From: Oscarella lobularis
Lineage: Eukaryota > Porifera > Homoscleromorpha > Homosclerophorida > Oscarellidae
NCBI RefSeq assembly: GCF_947507565.1
Contig: NC_089187.1
Coordinates: 2,294,001-2,358,000 of the forward strand
Direction: 5' to 3'
Length of the DNA stretch: 64,000 nucleotides
Numbering within the stretch: the stretch's first letter is position 1; every line of letters starts with the position of its first letter. The notes under the pieces are model-generated. The model worked only from the letters and a program-made list of their open reading frames with translations, was not told the origin of the DNA and made no database searches. Position numbers and translations under genes: made by a program. Positions 42,190 through 60,883 of this stretch are shown piece by piece.

Positions 42190-44004
42190 ATGGCCATGCG
42201 TCGAATCTTGGTGAGAAAAGACGAAAAAATTTCGCCTACTCCCAATTATCTTTTTCGCTCAGAAACTGTCGGCTTGGACACGGCTTCCGCTGAGATATCG
42301 CGCCGCGTCCTCTCTGGTACGTACCTAGTCACGGAAGCGCCTACATTGTACTATTTCCCCTCTAGAGCCTAAAGGAAACCCTCGATAAAACGATTCCCGA
42401 AAAACAGGAAGAAGTGAAGCAATTTCGTCGCGAATACGGCGACAAGAAAATCGGGGAAATAACCGTGGATCAGGTAAATAGTGGATTGGCGACGCGAGGG
42501 GGAGTGAGAGGACGGGGAGTGTGACCGACCGTGGGGCCCCTCCCCCTCTTTTTCCTACAGGCGTACGGAGGAATGAGAGGTCTCAAAGCGATGGTATGCG
42601 AAACGTCCGTTCTCGATCCCGATCGCGGAATCGAGTTTCGCGGCTATTCCATTCCCGAGTGTCAAAAGGTTAGCGTCACGTGATTTAATTGTTAGCGATT
42701 TTTTTCGTGAAATTTTTTTTCAGCTTCTTCCCAAAGCTCCCGGAGGTGAGGAGCCGCTGCCCGAGGGGCTCTTTTGGCTTCTTATCACCGGACAAATTCC
42801 CACTGAAGAGCAGGTATAAATAAAATATAAATTTCGCGCTCTCTCTAATCTTATTTTCTAGGTCAATGATCTTTCGAAGGATTGGGCGGCGCGAGCCGAT
42901 TTGCCTCCCCACGTCGTCGGCATGATAAATAATTTTCCTAATAATCTGCATCCCATGAGCCAATTCAGCGCCGCGATAACGGGATTGCAAAGCGAGAGCC
43001 AATTCGCCAAAGCCTATGCAGAGGGAATAAACAAGACCAAATACTGGGAGGTAATATATAATAAAGAAATAAAAATAATACGTGATTTTTTTCTGTAGTA
43101 TGCTTTGGAGGATTCTCTTAATCTTATTGCCAAATTGCCCACTGTTGCTGCCATGATCTATCGCAATTGTTTCCATGACGGCAACGTGTGTCCCATCGAT
43201 CCGCAGAAGGACTGGTCGGCCAATTTCGCCTCCATGATGGGCTTCGACGATTCCCAATTCATCGAACTGATGCGTCTCTACTTGACAATCCACGCCGATC
43301 ACGAGGGCGGAAACGTCAGCGCGCACACGTGCCATCTCGTCGCGTCGGCGCTCTCCGATCCTTATCTCTCATTCGCTGCCGCTATGAATGGACTCGCGGG
43401 ACCCCTACACGGGCTGGCGAATCAAGTAAAAGAAACGCATATAGAATAAAATGATTCTATGTCTATTTTCCCTATAGGAAGTTCTCGTTTGGTTGATGAA
43501 GATTCGCGAGCAAGTTGGTGACGATATAACGGATGACGGACTCAAGGAATTCATATGGAATACTCTGAAATCCGGCCAGGTATCTAATCGCACTTTTCCT
43601 CAATATCTCCATCTTCTCCCCCTCAGGTTGTTCCCGGCTACGGTCACGCCGTTCTACGTCAGACCGATCCTCGCTACATGTGCCAACGCGAATTCGCCTT
43701 GAAACACCTCCCCGACGATCCCCTATTCAAACTCGTCTCGCGTCTGTATCAATACGTTCCGGACATTCTCCTGGAACAGGGCAAGGCGAAGAATCCGTGG
43801 CCCAACGTCGACGCTCACAGCGGCGTTCTCCTGCATCATTACGGTCTGACGGAGATGAGCTATTACACTGTCCTCTTTGGGGTGTCGAGAGCCCTTGGCG
43901 TGCTTTCCTCTATCGTCTGGTCGCGTGCTCTCGGCTTGCCTCTCGAGAGACCGAAGAGTATGAGTACGATCGGTCTCAAGGCACTCGTTGGCGCTGCCAA
44001 GTGA
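42190..44004 (+). CDS. CS: Mitochondrial citrate synthase
   Basis: Condenses acetyl-CoA and oxaloacetate in the TCA cycle. Exon 1 (MAMRRIL) and exon 2 ([17 protein letters not shown]) form an Arg-rich, acid-free mitochondrial targeting peptide. Exon 3 gives [19 protein letters not shown]. Later: [63 protein letters not shown]. The catalytic histidine contexts are [18 protein letters not shown] and [10 protein letters not shown]; the catalytic Asp lies in [14 protein letters not shown]. The end is [15 protein letters not shown]. Length and intron-split layout match eukaryotic type I citrate synthase; all active-site residues are present. Head to head with tectonic (about 120 bp). Confidence 0.97.
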
Positions 44005-44291
44005 AGAGGGGAGGCCTTTTTATTCACGTGACGGTGTCTCGAATAGTTTTATCGCGGGAGGGTTCGAACGCTCTTTTGCGCTTTGTAGTGTGGTAGAATA
44101 AAGGAATTGTAAGCAGCAATACAGCAGTCGATGTTTGGGCGTGATCTAGTCACACAAGGACATAGCCGGATGATGAAGTGTGGGTGCAGTGTGTCAAATA
44201 CCAATCACTTGAGCAACGTGCTTTGCTCGCACTGACACCTTCACTGTTTAGTTTTGTGACTCCCGGACTCTGTGACGATTTTGTTTCAAAA

Positions 44292-45900
44292 ATGAGATCG
44301 GCAGCACTTGGTTTTCTTTTTGCTTTCCTGACGTTGCATGTCGCGCTTTCTGCCAAAGCTAAAGTCCTGATTCTGGGCGGTGGCATCGCCGGCCTTCAGG
44401 TCGCCTATCACTTGAAAACGCTCGGAATCAACGATATACTTCTCGTCGAAGCCGACGACCACGTCGGCGGACGTCTCGTAGCCGGCCACGTGGCTGGCAT
44501 ACCGTCAGACAGCGCCTTTTGGGAAGTCGACGAAAGGATAGAAGAACGCGACGTATTGGGCATAATGCTCGACGAATGCAAAGTGTCTATCTCTGATTTT
44601 GGCTTACCAACGCGTGTGTTTATCGACGAAAAAGGCAACGTCATTACCACGGAGGCAGAAGCCAGGAGGAAGGATCTGGAGGCGGCACTGAGGGGCCTGA
44701 AGACCGATTGGCAGGGACAGAAACTGACCGGTAACTAAACCCACCCCTCTCGCGCCTCTCTAAGTCTTTTTTTCTTTGTAGCAAGAGACGATCTGACAAT
44801 GCACGCGGCCCTGCGACTCTACGGCTGGCACCCGCGAAATTCCATCGACGTCGCCGTCGAAGGATGGATATTCGACTCTCTCCTTCAACCGGGCGAACAA
44901 TCGGCGTCAAACTATCTCTACACGAACGGCGGCCTCAACTCCTACTCGGAACACGCGGAGATGTACGCGGCGGGACAGGACGAGAATTTCTCGACGATGA
45001 AACTCGTCGACTGCATGAAAAATTTCGTCTTCGCTCCGAACGACGAGCGTCTGCTTCTCAATAAGCGCGTGACGAAGATCAGGTATTCTACGACGGGCGT
45101 CACGGCGATTGACGAAAACGGGACGACGTACGAAGGCGACTACGGCGTCGTCACATTCAGTCTGGGAATACTTCAGGAGGATTTCGTCGAGTTTCAACCG
45201 AGACTTCCCTATAGGAAACGTCTCGCTATCAACGAATTCGTCATGTTGCCGTTGACGCTCGTCTGGGTGCGATTCGACAGACGAATTCAAATCGAAGGCG
45301 AGCGATATCGATTCTATCTCTTCGCCAATGCGCATCGATGGAATTGGCACTGGTGTCGCGACGTTTTGAGCTCGAATCAGAACGCGAGCTTCGACGTCCT
45401 TCGATTCTGGTTGACCGGCGAGAATGCGCTTCGAATCGAACGTCAATCGCTGAACGAAACGCTCGACGAAGTGAATGAGGTAATGATGAGCGCATTTGGA
45501 GTCGCGCCCGTTTCCGTCGTCTTGAATCACCTCAATTATGATCGACGGTATTATGGGGGATATCGAGCTTGGCCCACGGGTGTGACGCTCAATGATTTCG
45601 ACGAGCTGAGGAGACCGGTTTGGAATCGTCTTTTCTTTGCCGGCGACGCGTATCAAATTCCGCTTTTTGCTCGAGCGGCGGCGATTAGTGGGAATGAGAC
45701 GGCGCAGGTGATTGCCGATTGTATGGCGGGGAAGTCGTGCGGTTATGAGATGTATGGCGAGTCGTTGTGTTCAGGTAAATTGTTGATTTTTTTTCTGGTG
45801 AATTTTCTGTGGATTTTTTTTTCGTGTAGGTGCCGCTTTGGAGGAGATGTCTCTCGTCGCTTTGTCTGCTTGGGCGTTTGTCTTCGCTACGCTGCACTAA
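44292..45900 (+). CDS. Secreted FAD amine oxidase (polyamine oxidase-like), possible GPI anchor
   Basis: Three exons (about 44292-44730, 44782-45775, 45830-45900), about 500 residues. Signal peptide MRSAALGFLFAFLTLHVALS leads straight into the Rossmann motif KVLILGGGIAGLQVAYHL and LVEADDHVGGR. Middle: YLYTNGGLNSYSEHAEMY, VVTFSLGILQEDFVEFQPRL (the amine-oxidase VTVPLGVL-like strand). The C-terminal FAD motif is RLFFAGDAYQIP..ARAAAISG. The family oxidises polyamines, producing hydrogen peroxide. After LCSGAA the last exon adds EEMSLVALSAWAFVFATLH, a short hydrophobic end of the kind that directs GPI attachment. Substrate is not certain; the flavoprotein family is. An extracellular enzyme differs from cytosolic or peroxisomal SMOX/PAOX. 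Confidence 0.88.
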
Positions 45901-46167
45901 TACGTTGTATTGTTGTGAGTTATTAGAATGAGTTTGCTTCATTGTTTCAACGTCCAATATCATCTAGAGCAAAAAATATATATGAGCTATTCTGTCCGTT
46001 TCTACGCACTTTGAGGAGGCGCCAAGACGCCAGGAAGCCGATCAAAGCTCGGGCGTTGGCGTTCGACCGCTTTTCGGGGGGTTTTGGGCGGTGAACGACC
46101 GAAAGCTTCGTTTTTCGGTCTCTATTTTGGTTTCGCGACAAATTTCAAGTTCTGGCCTTGGCGAACG

Positions 46168-47012
46168 ATGTTTACTTCGACCACTAGTATCCGTGCTTCG
46201 ACGCCGCCGCAGCAGTAACGGTGAGTTTGAGCAAAAGAGACACCGAATCCTCGGAAGCGTGCCGTGCGCTAGGCTCTACTCTGAGATTGCTATGATACCT
46301 CGTCGCTCCTTCGTCTGTTTCCACAGGCCCAGGCAAACGCTCAAGACTCTTTTCACATTTCCCAATCCATTCCAAAGCGACAGCATCAGCTACTCAAAGC
46401 AAAAAGTCCTCCGGTAGCGATCTACGACACAAATCCTTCCAAAATCATTTGATTTCGCGCAGCTATACGCCCGAGCAAGTATTCAACGTCGTCGCCGACG
46501 TCGACTCGTACAAATACTTCCTCCCGTGGTGTCGCGACTCTCGCGTTTACGACAGAAAAGGAACAAAAGCGAAAGGCCTCATGATAGTCGGGTTTCCGCC
46601 CTTCGTAGAACGATACACGTCCGATATGACACTAATCAAACCATCACTAGTCAGAGTAAAGACATAGAAGTATAGTCACCTGAGAAGTTTCTCGAGAAAA
46701 AATTCTCTTCCCAGTCTATAGCAAGTGGAGATAAATTATTTAAAGAATTGATCACCGAATGGAAAATGAGTGCAGTAGAAGAGAAGTGCGTGGTCGATTT
46801 TAACGTAGGTGGTAAAAAGAGATAGCAGTATTGGATAGAATTCATTTTTTCGTCAGATATCATTTCAATTTCGATCCTCTCTTCACTCCAAAGTGGCCAC
46901 CGTCTTTTTCGACGAAGTGGCTCGTACGATGGTCGGAGCTTTCGAACGACGCTGTGCAGATCTCTACGGATTCAGGCCAATTTCAAAAAAAAACTTGACT
47001 CCTCAAAAGTAA
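46168..47012 (+). CDS. COQ10: COQ10 coenzyme Q-binding START protein
   Basis: Mitochondrial lipid-binding protein that delivers coenzyme Q to the respiratory chain. Exon 1 [15 protein letters not shown] and exon 2 [20 protein letters not shown] look like a targeting region. Exon 3 is [27 protein letters not shown] and [18 protein letters not shown]. Exon 4 joins via acceptor CTTCCCAG as [19 protein letters not shown] and CVVDFN. Exon 5 is [20 protein letters not shown] and [11 protein letters not shown], stop at 47012. Every segment aligns in order with human COQ10A/B. It converges on the receptor kinase gene with only 48 bp between the stops. Confidence 0.92.
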
Positions 47013-47060
47013 GACATTGATATTATTTTGTGCGGTAGAAAAAAACTTTTTCCCTAATAT

Positions 47061-50000
47061 TTAAATAATGCTGACGAGCTCGCTGATTTTTTCGTCGAGT
47101 TGCTTGACTATAGTATCAATTTCTCGCGTCTTTTCGCCTTCGTCGGGTTCGTAGAGGGGATTCGCGAAAGTGTCTTCTTGCTCGTCAGTAGACGTTTCCA
47201 AAATAAGATAGTTCTAAGATATGTGTAGTTCTCTCGTCTAAAAATTTATTTTTTATATTTGTTCTTACCGCATCTGACGCTAAGAGTTGTTCAATTCGTT
47301 TTGCTAGTTCTCTAAATGGTGGGCGTTCCATTGGCTGCATAGCCCAACAGTTTTTCATAATTTCGTAGCTAAGTCAATGATTGAGTCCCCTTTGTTAATT
47401 TTAGCCTGTGATCTTACAGTTTGCCTGAACAGTTGTCCGGCTTTTTCATTCGATATCCTCCTTTCAGTTTAGTGTAGAGGTCTTCTAGACGAATCTCCGA
47501 ATAGGGCGAGTCTCCCAGCGTCAGAATCTCCCACAAAACGACTCCGTACGACCAGCTAAGAATTATTAGAGGAAATAATTTTAATTAAACTGAATTTCTT
47601 ACATGTCACTTTGGATGGTGCGCGGATTGTTCTCATTGAACAATTCAACGGCCATCCATTTTTCAAATTCCTAAAGATGACAAACGGTTATGAATACATA
47701 GATACGAGAATTTCTATTGCACGAACTTCGCCCACACTTCGTCCACTCATCCTTTGATTAACGAGTCCAAAATCGCAAAGTTTCATAACGAACTTACTCC
47801 CAACCAATACATTTCGAGCGGCCAAATTCCCGTGCACGCGCTAACAATAAGAATTAGCTTCTATAGAAGGTCTCTATTTCTTATACCTTCATTGCTGTGA
47901 GGTGTTCCATCCCTTTGGCAATTTGAAGAGCGAATGTTAGCAGTTCACTTGGTAGTAGCGTGATAGTGGCTGTTTTAGTAGTAGTATCCACGGGGTTGAG
48001 ACTGAGACTGGGTGGCGTTCCGTCCATCTCTTGACAGCGAGCTTTTTGTAGAAAATCTCGCAGATTTCCATGCGGTGCAAATTCGTAGACAATCATCATT
48101 GGCTCTATATACAGATAAACGAAGGAAATACGAGAGAGGGTATCTCACGTCTATCGCCATCCGAGACACAGGCACCCCAAAACGAAATAACATTAGGATG
48201 ACGTAAGGTATCCTTCAGTATATCCAACTCCTCAACAAACAGCCGCTTATCCTCATCACTACTATTCGCTAAAAGTAGACGAATAAATAGATAAAGAACG
48301 AACCTTTTTAAAAAGTCACCTTTTAGAATCTTTATAGCTACGTCCGTTTTGTCCCTTCCTCGCAGTCCCATTACCTTACCGTAGTAGACATCAGTGTAGG
48401 ATCCCTTTCGAATAGTGTACCCCAGTCTCAAATTCCGCCTGGGAATTGTCCAAAAACTATCGAATTTTTTCGTCTCGACGTTCCCTGAGGACGGCGCTCG
48501 TCTCGTCGTCGTCGTCGTCGTCGTCGCGTCTCCCTCGTCGTCCGTTTCGTCGGAGTCTTCATAGACGGTCGGCAGGCGAGGCTGTTTAGACACGGTCGAT
48601 CGACGCGACGCGTTTTCTTTTCTCTCGACGCTCGGTAGTATTTCGTTGAGTAGAATCTGATCGAGTCGCTGCTGCTTCATGGTGGCGCGTCGCCAGAATA
48701 TCGCCGTCGCCACGACGAAGAGAACGAGGAGAAAGCAGCCAATCGAACCGGCTATAATAGCGTAGATATACTCCTTGCGAAAGCCGTTGGACGATTCCGG
48801 TTCTAGAGACAAACAACACGTTTGGAAACCCCTGAGTAATAGACGTTTCCATATCCGCTGATATAGAGCCTCTGGTTCTATAAAGGACACCTCTATTGAT
48901 GCTCTCATTCATTAGGATGTTTGCTTGAATCTAGTAATTTGAGCCGGACATTAAATAAATCTAGAGGGGTTTCTCTAATATCCGTATTTTGTCCCTTCCT
49001 CAGGGTTCCCTGTCAATGTGAGTGTGTGAGTGAGTGAGATATTTATTTATACAGGGATTGTCTTCAGCTCAAGGCTAATCCTCCAGACACCCTGTCAATC
49101 AGTAGGCGGAACTCATGCGGAGACGTTTCCCAAAGAACGGATGGGTGACCATTCCTTGGAAAGCGTACCCATAATTTCGTTTTCATTCATGTGTTGTCTA
49201 ATTATAGCCAGATAACACATCTTGCGAATTGCACGTAATCAAAAACTAATGACTAATACCACCTCTCAAAAAAAAGAATGGGACTTCTAAACTCTTACCT
49301 GTCGGACTAATAGTACCGGTATATTCGCATCCAGTGGTGCATCGAGATGAATTCAATCGAGCCACAATTCTCTCCGTAATCGCTTGACTCTTCGAAAGCG
49401 GTGCCATATCCGGGAACCCGTAATCGGTCAGTCTGACGTAAACGCTATAGCAACAGACTGCGTCGTCGTTGTCAAGACGACGCACTAGCGATAGAGCCCC
49501 ACTCGTGGAATTGAGTCGAAACGGATTGGGCTCGACGCGACGCGCTTTATTTTCGACGACGCGCGTAAACTCCATTTCCATAGTTACTGTTGATTTAGAC
49601 GAGTCCGCATCCACCCATCCAATTTGGGCAATCGATTCGTTCTATATATATAATCCATTAGATTCATAACGCATGCGTATTCATGAACGATTCGCCTACC
49701 AGATGGATGCTATCTGGAATGGTAATCTCTTTGATTGTGAGCACGGGAGGATTGTCGTTGGCATTAATGAGTCGGACGGTTACCGTCGCGTTCGCCGTCG
49801 CGCCGCCGTTCGATCGCGCGACGACGCGAAAGGTAAATACCTTCTTTTGATCGGGTTTTTCGTAGTCGAGCGACGTCGCTAGACTCAGTGTAGCTTCGGT
49901 TTCGTTTGTCGAGGTCAAGCGAAACGGAAGGGACCCTGAAAGCGAAAGAAAAAACGCTCGAGGAATTTCCGGAACTCGATGACGTACGTACCCTCATCGT

Positions 50001-51095
50001 CATCATTCACGTTCAAAGCGAAGCGGATCTCTTCCTCGAGAGGAAAGCCCCTCACTTTGAACACCATTAGACTCTTTCCCCGATTTTCCGTCTCCGGCAA
50101 CGAGATCGATACGTTCTTAGGAAATATCGCCGGAGCGATAGCAAAAATTCGTATCGATCCCGTCGTCGTTCTATTTCCCCTTCGAGCCTCATAGAATATT
50201 CGATACGTGCCCGCTTTTAACCGATTCGCGATAGAGACTATCGTTCCTGATAGAGTAGCATTTGGCGCCTCGGAAACGTCACGGAGCCCGTAGCTCACGT
50301 GCACCCCACAATATTCAGTCAGATCGATGTGAAGCGGTCTCGGAGCGACAGTGCTCGTCGAAACCGTGCCGTTTTTGCAGAGCAACTCGCGCGGTTGAAT
50401 CGAAACTCGAACGCGAATCGTTTCGTTGATTCGAATCGCGTTCTCGAACTCCAACGCGACGACGATTCGCAAGGCGATAATCGTCGCCGAATCGTCGTCA
50501 AAGCGTTCGAGACTTCGATTCACGTACAAAAACGAACCGTTTTCGGTTCGGTCCAAGGCGAAATAGTCATTACCGCCGTAGTAGACTAGGGGCAGATCGT
50601 TCGGTTGCTTGCAGCGGAAAAAAGTGACGATGGTTCCTACTTCCGCTTCGGCGCTTAGCGTCGCGTTAATCGTCGTCAAGGGACACGATATAGCCTTCGT
50701 TACGACGATTCTCAATTCGACGACGCGAACGACGCGTCGAGCCGTCGATACGTCGATTGAGAGTCGAAACTCGCGTCCTCCAAAACCGAGTAGCGATTTG
50801 GCGAGCGTTAGGGCCCCCGTTCGGGGATTTAGGGCGAATCGATCGTGGGAATTCGGGGTGGAGTTGGTCGGCGAGCTCCAGGCGAATTCGTGCGCATCGC
50901 TGTCGTTCTGCCGTGAGACAAGGACGTAGCCGATAGGAGTTTGCTCAGGAATGATCGCAACGTCCGCCGCGGAGTCTTCTCCGCGATTCAAAGTAGACCA
51001 TGTGACTAAAAAGGGAGAGTGGGGTAGAAAAATCGCATTAGCGCCGGATGTCGTCGATTACCGATCGATAAGAAGAGGATGCACAGTCGAGACAT
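47061..51095 (-). CDS. Cadherin-type receptor tyrosine kinase with degenerate catalytic loop
   Basis: Signal peptide exon MSRLCILFLSI (51095) joins VTWSTLNRGEDSAADVAI. Several cadherin-like repeats follow (RFALNPRTGALTLAKSLLGF, NANDNPPVLTI-type ending LINANDNPPVLTIKE, and PNPFRLNSTSGALSLVRRLD). A transmembrane helix near 48770-48700 (AIIAGSIGCFLLVLFVVATA) precedes a juxtamembrane stretch. The kinase has LGYTIRKGSYTDVYYGKV, AIKILKGD and NVISFWGACV. The catalytic loop reads HGNLAARN, replacing both Arg and the catalytic Asp of HRDLAARN, while CDFGLVN is kept. The C-lobe is WSYGVVLWEILTLGDSPYSE and CWAMQPMERPPF. An acidic NPLYEPDEGEK tail ends the protein. Cadherin plus kinase recalls RET, but orthology is not shown. 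It is probably a pseudokinase receptor. Confidence 0.85.
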
Positions 51096-51750
51096 TTCGC
51101 TCTAAGGCATTTTTCGTACTACAGTGTACCCTTCCCTCGTATTTGAAATCGTGTGATTGGTCCGTGGGAATGCACGTGAGGTGGAAACACCGTCACGTGC
51201 TTCGAAAACGACTCGCTTTTTCTCGGTACGTACGATGCGTGTGCGCAATCCGGACGTCCGGTATTGCGGACAAAAGGTGAGCGCGCCGCGGATTTTCCTT
51301 CGCGCCCGCATCCTGCCCTTTGGCTTCCACCATTCGACCCCGAGGGAAGAGTCCTATCAACACACCGCACGTGACGTAGAACGATAAGTTAATCTTATAA
51401 GGAGCGGATGTCCTCCCCCTGGAGAGAGCAATCGATTGTGGAGCACTTAGCCATTGCAACGCACTAACGCAATAAAAGCGACAAACAAAACGAGAACTAG
51501 ACTGAAAGCGGCGGCGGCGGCGGCGGCGACAGTGGTGGCGACACCATTTGCATAGAAGAGAGAATAGTAAAAAAATGGAGGCCCCACCCCAACGCGTGCA
51601 AACGTTAGTAGTCTCCATAGTGCAGAGAGAGAAGAGATTAACACTAAACGATTCGTCCCTAACGTACGTACACAAAGAGTAAAATTAGGTAAAGCAGCCT
51701 ACAGGAATAATTCTCAGTATTTTTTTTCTCGGACGAGTCTTTTGATTCTT
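51096..51750. other. Intergenic region with GCG microsatellite
   Basis: About 650 bp upstream of the receptor kinase and downstream of the homeobox stop. A short CGG/CGGCGG run lies near 51510. ORFs on the minus strand here are low complexity and unsupported. ARX-like 3' UTR and the kinase promoter are expected here. Confidence 0.5.
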
Positions 51751-55653
<3,903 letters not shown>

Positions 55654-57463
55654 ATGCCACCTCCCCCACCCCCACCACCCCCTCCGGGTCCCCCTCCGCC
55701 GCCGACTCTTTCCCAAGCCAACACAAAGAAACCGAATTTGTCAAAAAATGATCAGAAGAGTCGAGGCGCTTTATTGGACTCGATTCACAAGGGAGCAAGG
55801 TTGAAGAAAACGGTCACAGTCGACAAAAGCGCTCCCGTCCTAGACAGTAGGAAAAATCCATTTATTGATTATCAGATATACATAAAATGAAATATTTTTA
55901 TATTAGAGCCAAAGGGTCCATCTGGTGGCGGAGTAGGAGGAGGAGGAGGTGGAGGAGGAGGAGGAGGAGGAGGAGGAGGAGGAGGTTCATCTGGTGGTGG
56001 AGGTGGAGCTATGGGACTAGGAGGTCTTTTTGCTGGTGGAATGCCAAAATTGAGATCAGCTGGAGCATCCAGACCAACAGGAGGTAAATAAATAATTGAA
56101 TAAATAAATAAAAATATAAATCAATACGTGTATGTTTAATTAACTGAATTTTTGCTTGGTAACGTAATAGTTTCTAATAGACTTTTTCTTCTATGTTTAG
56201 GCGCTGGAGGAGGTCGTGCGATCAAACCCCCGGGCATGGCAAACGGTCCATCTCCATCTCCATCTCAACCGAGTCGAGGACCTCCTGCATTCAATCGAGG
56301 ACCTCCCCCCTCGTCGTCCGGCCCTCCGCCACCTCCACCCTCATCGCGAGCTCCCTCAATGTCAAATCCACCGCGAGCTCAATCCAACGCTCCTCCGCCG
56401 CCGCAACGCTCCGGACCGCCACCGCCGCCCATCCGAAACAACCCCCCGGCACCGCCAACGCGCGCTAACGCAGCGCCACCGCCGCCGCCGACACAGCAAC
56501 AAAGAACGCGCGGTGGACCACCACCTCCGCCTCCAACCCGATTCAATCCCCCTCCCTCTCCCGCGGGATTTGACGCCACAGACTCGGGCCCACCGCCCCA
56601 GCTTCGACACAACCGTCATCCTCCTCCGCCGCGAGCCGCCGCGGCGCCGCCACCGGCGACCAGCGCTCCGCCGCCGCCGCCTCCACAACGATCCAACACA
56701 GCCAGCGCGCCGTCGAGTCATCATCATCCGCCGGCACCACCAAATCGGATGTCGCATCCGAATCGAGGCGCTCAACCGCCGCCGCCGCCGGGTCGTCAGA
56801 CGGCGCCGCCACCGCCGCCTCAACGAGCAAGCAATCCGCCTCCGTCGCGACCTCCCGCTGGACTGCGTGGTCTTCCTCCGACTCCGCCGACTAGATCTGC
56901 TGCTCCGCCGCCTCCTGGGCGATCGTCCGGAGCGCCGCCGCCGCCGCCGCCGACGAGGCAGGCGGCTCCTCCGCCGCTTCCTGGCGGTGGACGCGGTGCG
57001 CCGCCTCCGCCGCCGAATAGGAATTCGTCGGCGATGCCGCCGGCGCAGAGGCGGAGTGCCGTCTCAATGGAATCACCTGTTGATGATTTTGAGTCACGGT
57101 TTCAGTTTAGTTTCGATATGCCACCGCCTGACAAGTATGAACCCGGTCCAAAGACGTATCCAAGTCACAACAGGAAAAACAGTAAGAACGGGTAGAGATA
57201 GATAAAGAGATAAGGATCAAGAGGAAAGGTCTAGTAGTGTGTGTATAGTTGATACAGATCATATAACTGACGTTTTAACTGTATATAGTCTTATTAGATT
57301 AATAGTGCCTTTCGCTCTCTGTCACGATTCTAGTATTGAAATTATTCTCGCGATAGAACAACCAAGGGCTGGGCCAAGTGGGCCGGCTCCTTCTGCTCCT
57401 GGAAGCCGAGGCGCGCCGCCGCCACCACCAGGGTCAAGAGCGCCGCCTCCGCCTCCGCGTTAG
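55654..57463 (+). CDS. WIPF: WIP/WIRE (WASP-interacting protein)
   Basis: Actin-regulatory partner that stabilises WASP/N-WASP. Exon 1: MPPPPPPPPPPGPPPPPTL, then the WH2 actin-binding motif GALLDSIHKGARLKKTVTVD. Exon 2 is mostly glycine from a GGA repeat (55936-55985). Exon 3 is a long Pro-rich chain with many profilin- and SH3-type PPPPP and RGPPP motifs, ending in the WASP-binding segment ESRFQFSFDMPPPDKYEPG and KTYPSHNRKN. A donor (AACA-GTAAGA at 57180) joins in phase to a last exon at 57367 giving RAGPSGPAPSAPGSRG and APPPPPR, which resembles the end of human WIP. Unspliced reading would stop at once (SKNG, 57195). Domain order WH2, proline core, WASP-binding region is diagnostic. Confidence 0.93.
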
Positions 57464-57731
57464 CATTAGTCAGGCGTTTATCTTTGAAGGATTTGAGGGA
57501 GGGATCGAAGGATTGATGATGATGATGACTTGTGATTGACTGCTACTCTTTTGTGGCAGCTGTTAGTACGAGTACGAAATATCTGTATAACCTAAGTCAT
57601 AACGATGAATTTTGATGTGTGAAAGTGTAGAGACGACTGTTCTTTTTTTCTTTTGTGTAGCTATTATTATTTTGACCGATCATCGTGTACACACAACGTT
57701 ACCGGGCTACTCTAACGCACGTTAAGCAGTT

Positions 57732-58243
57732 CTACTCCGGCTTGAATTTGCCCAACAGATCGCCGTCGCGAAACAAGACGTATTCCTAGAGAAGAATAAT
57801 GGTCGAAAAAACGTACGGAGTCAAATCGCTTTGCCTTGCCTTTTCGTCGAGCTCGATTTTCGTTCCGCCGTATTCGGGAAGTAAGACCGTGTCTCCAACG
57901 GCCACGCTAACTGGGTCCCTTTCCCCTTTCTACGCAACAAATTCTTATAAAAGTCTCGCCGCGAGTACTGGCGACCTACTTCGTTTATTCTGCCTTCGCC
58001 CACTGCTAAGACCTGACCTTGGTTCATTTTTCCCTGCGACGTTTCTGGTAACAAGACGCCTCCTTTTGTTTTCTGTAATCAAGTTGCTATAGTAGGCGAA
58101 AGGACTAGACAGTAGGATCTACTATACCGAAACGGGGGTCAGTCGTTCGACCAAAACGCGATCGAACAGAGGAACGAGACGCCGTAGAGCCTACAGAAGT
58201 CGATGAGACGTAGAGGCGCGAATTTTCACGTCGCACTCACCAT
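57732..58243 (-). CDS. HSPE1: HSP10 mitochondrial co-chaperonin
   Basis: GroES-type lid for HSP60. Five exons; the first contains only the ATG (58243), followed at once by GTGAGTG. Then ALRRLVPLFDRVLVERLTPV, KTKGGVLLPETSQGKMNQGQ with VLAVGEGRINE, KGERDPVSVAVGDTVLLPEY with GGTKIELDEK, and EYVLFRDGDLLGKFKPE. The mobile loop (KGGVLLPE) and the conserved PEYGGTK are intact. The intron after ELDEK begins GC (AAG-GCAAGG), a GC-AG intron. Head to head with HSP60. Confidence 0.95.
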
Positions 58244-60657
<2,414 letters not shown>

Positions 60658-60883
60658 TTGATTCATTGTAGTGCACTCTCCTTTTGGACACGTACTCCCT
60701 CTAATAAGAGAAATTGTGGCGCGCATATGGGGTCGTCAGTGTAGCGCACGTTCTAGTGTCTGCTTCGCTGCCTATTCTCTCTCGCTCTTCCTACATGCAT
60801 GATATGAAAAATTATTAGATTCGCGGGCTTCGTACAGGTGCAGCTCACGCTACACAATTTGAATCGCTATCCCGTATCCTCTA

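Noticed and set aside
51447-51644. Minus-strand 65-codon ORF with hydrophobic stretch downstream of ARX-like stop
   Set aside because: Ala run from a GCC microsatellite; no homologue recalled and no splice partner; more likely UTR or intergenic.
56216-57205. 329-codon Arg/His-rich ORF over WIP exon 3
   Set aside because: A +1 frame shadow of proline codons (CCN read as CAN/CGN).
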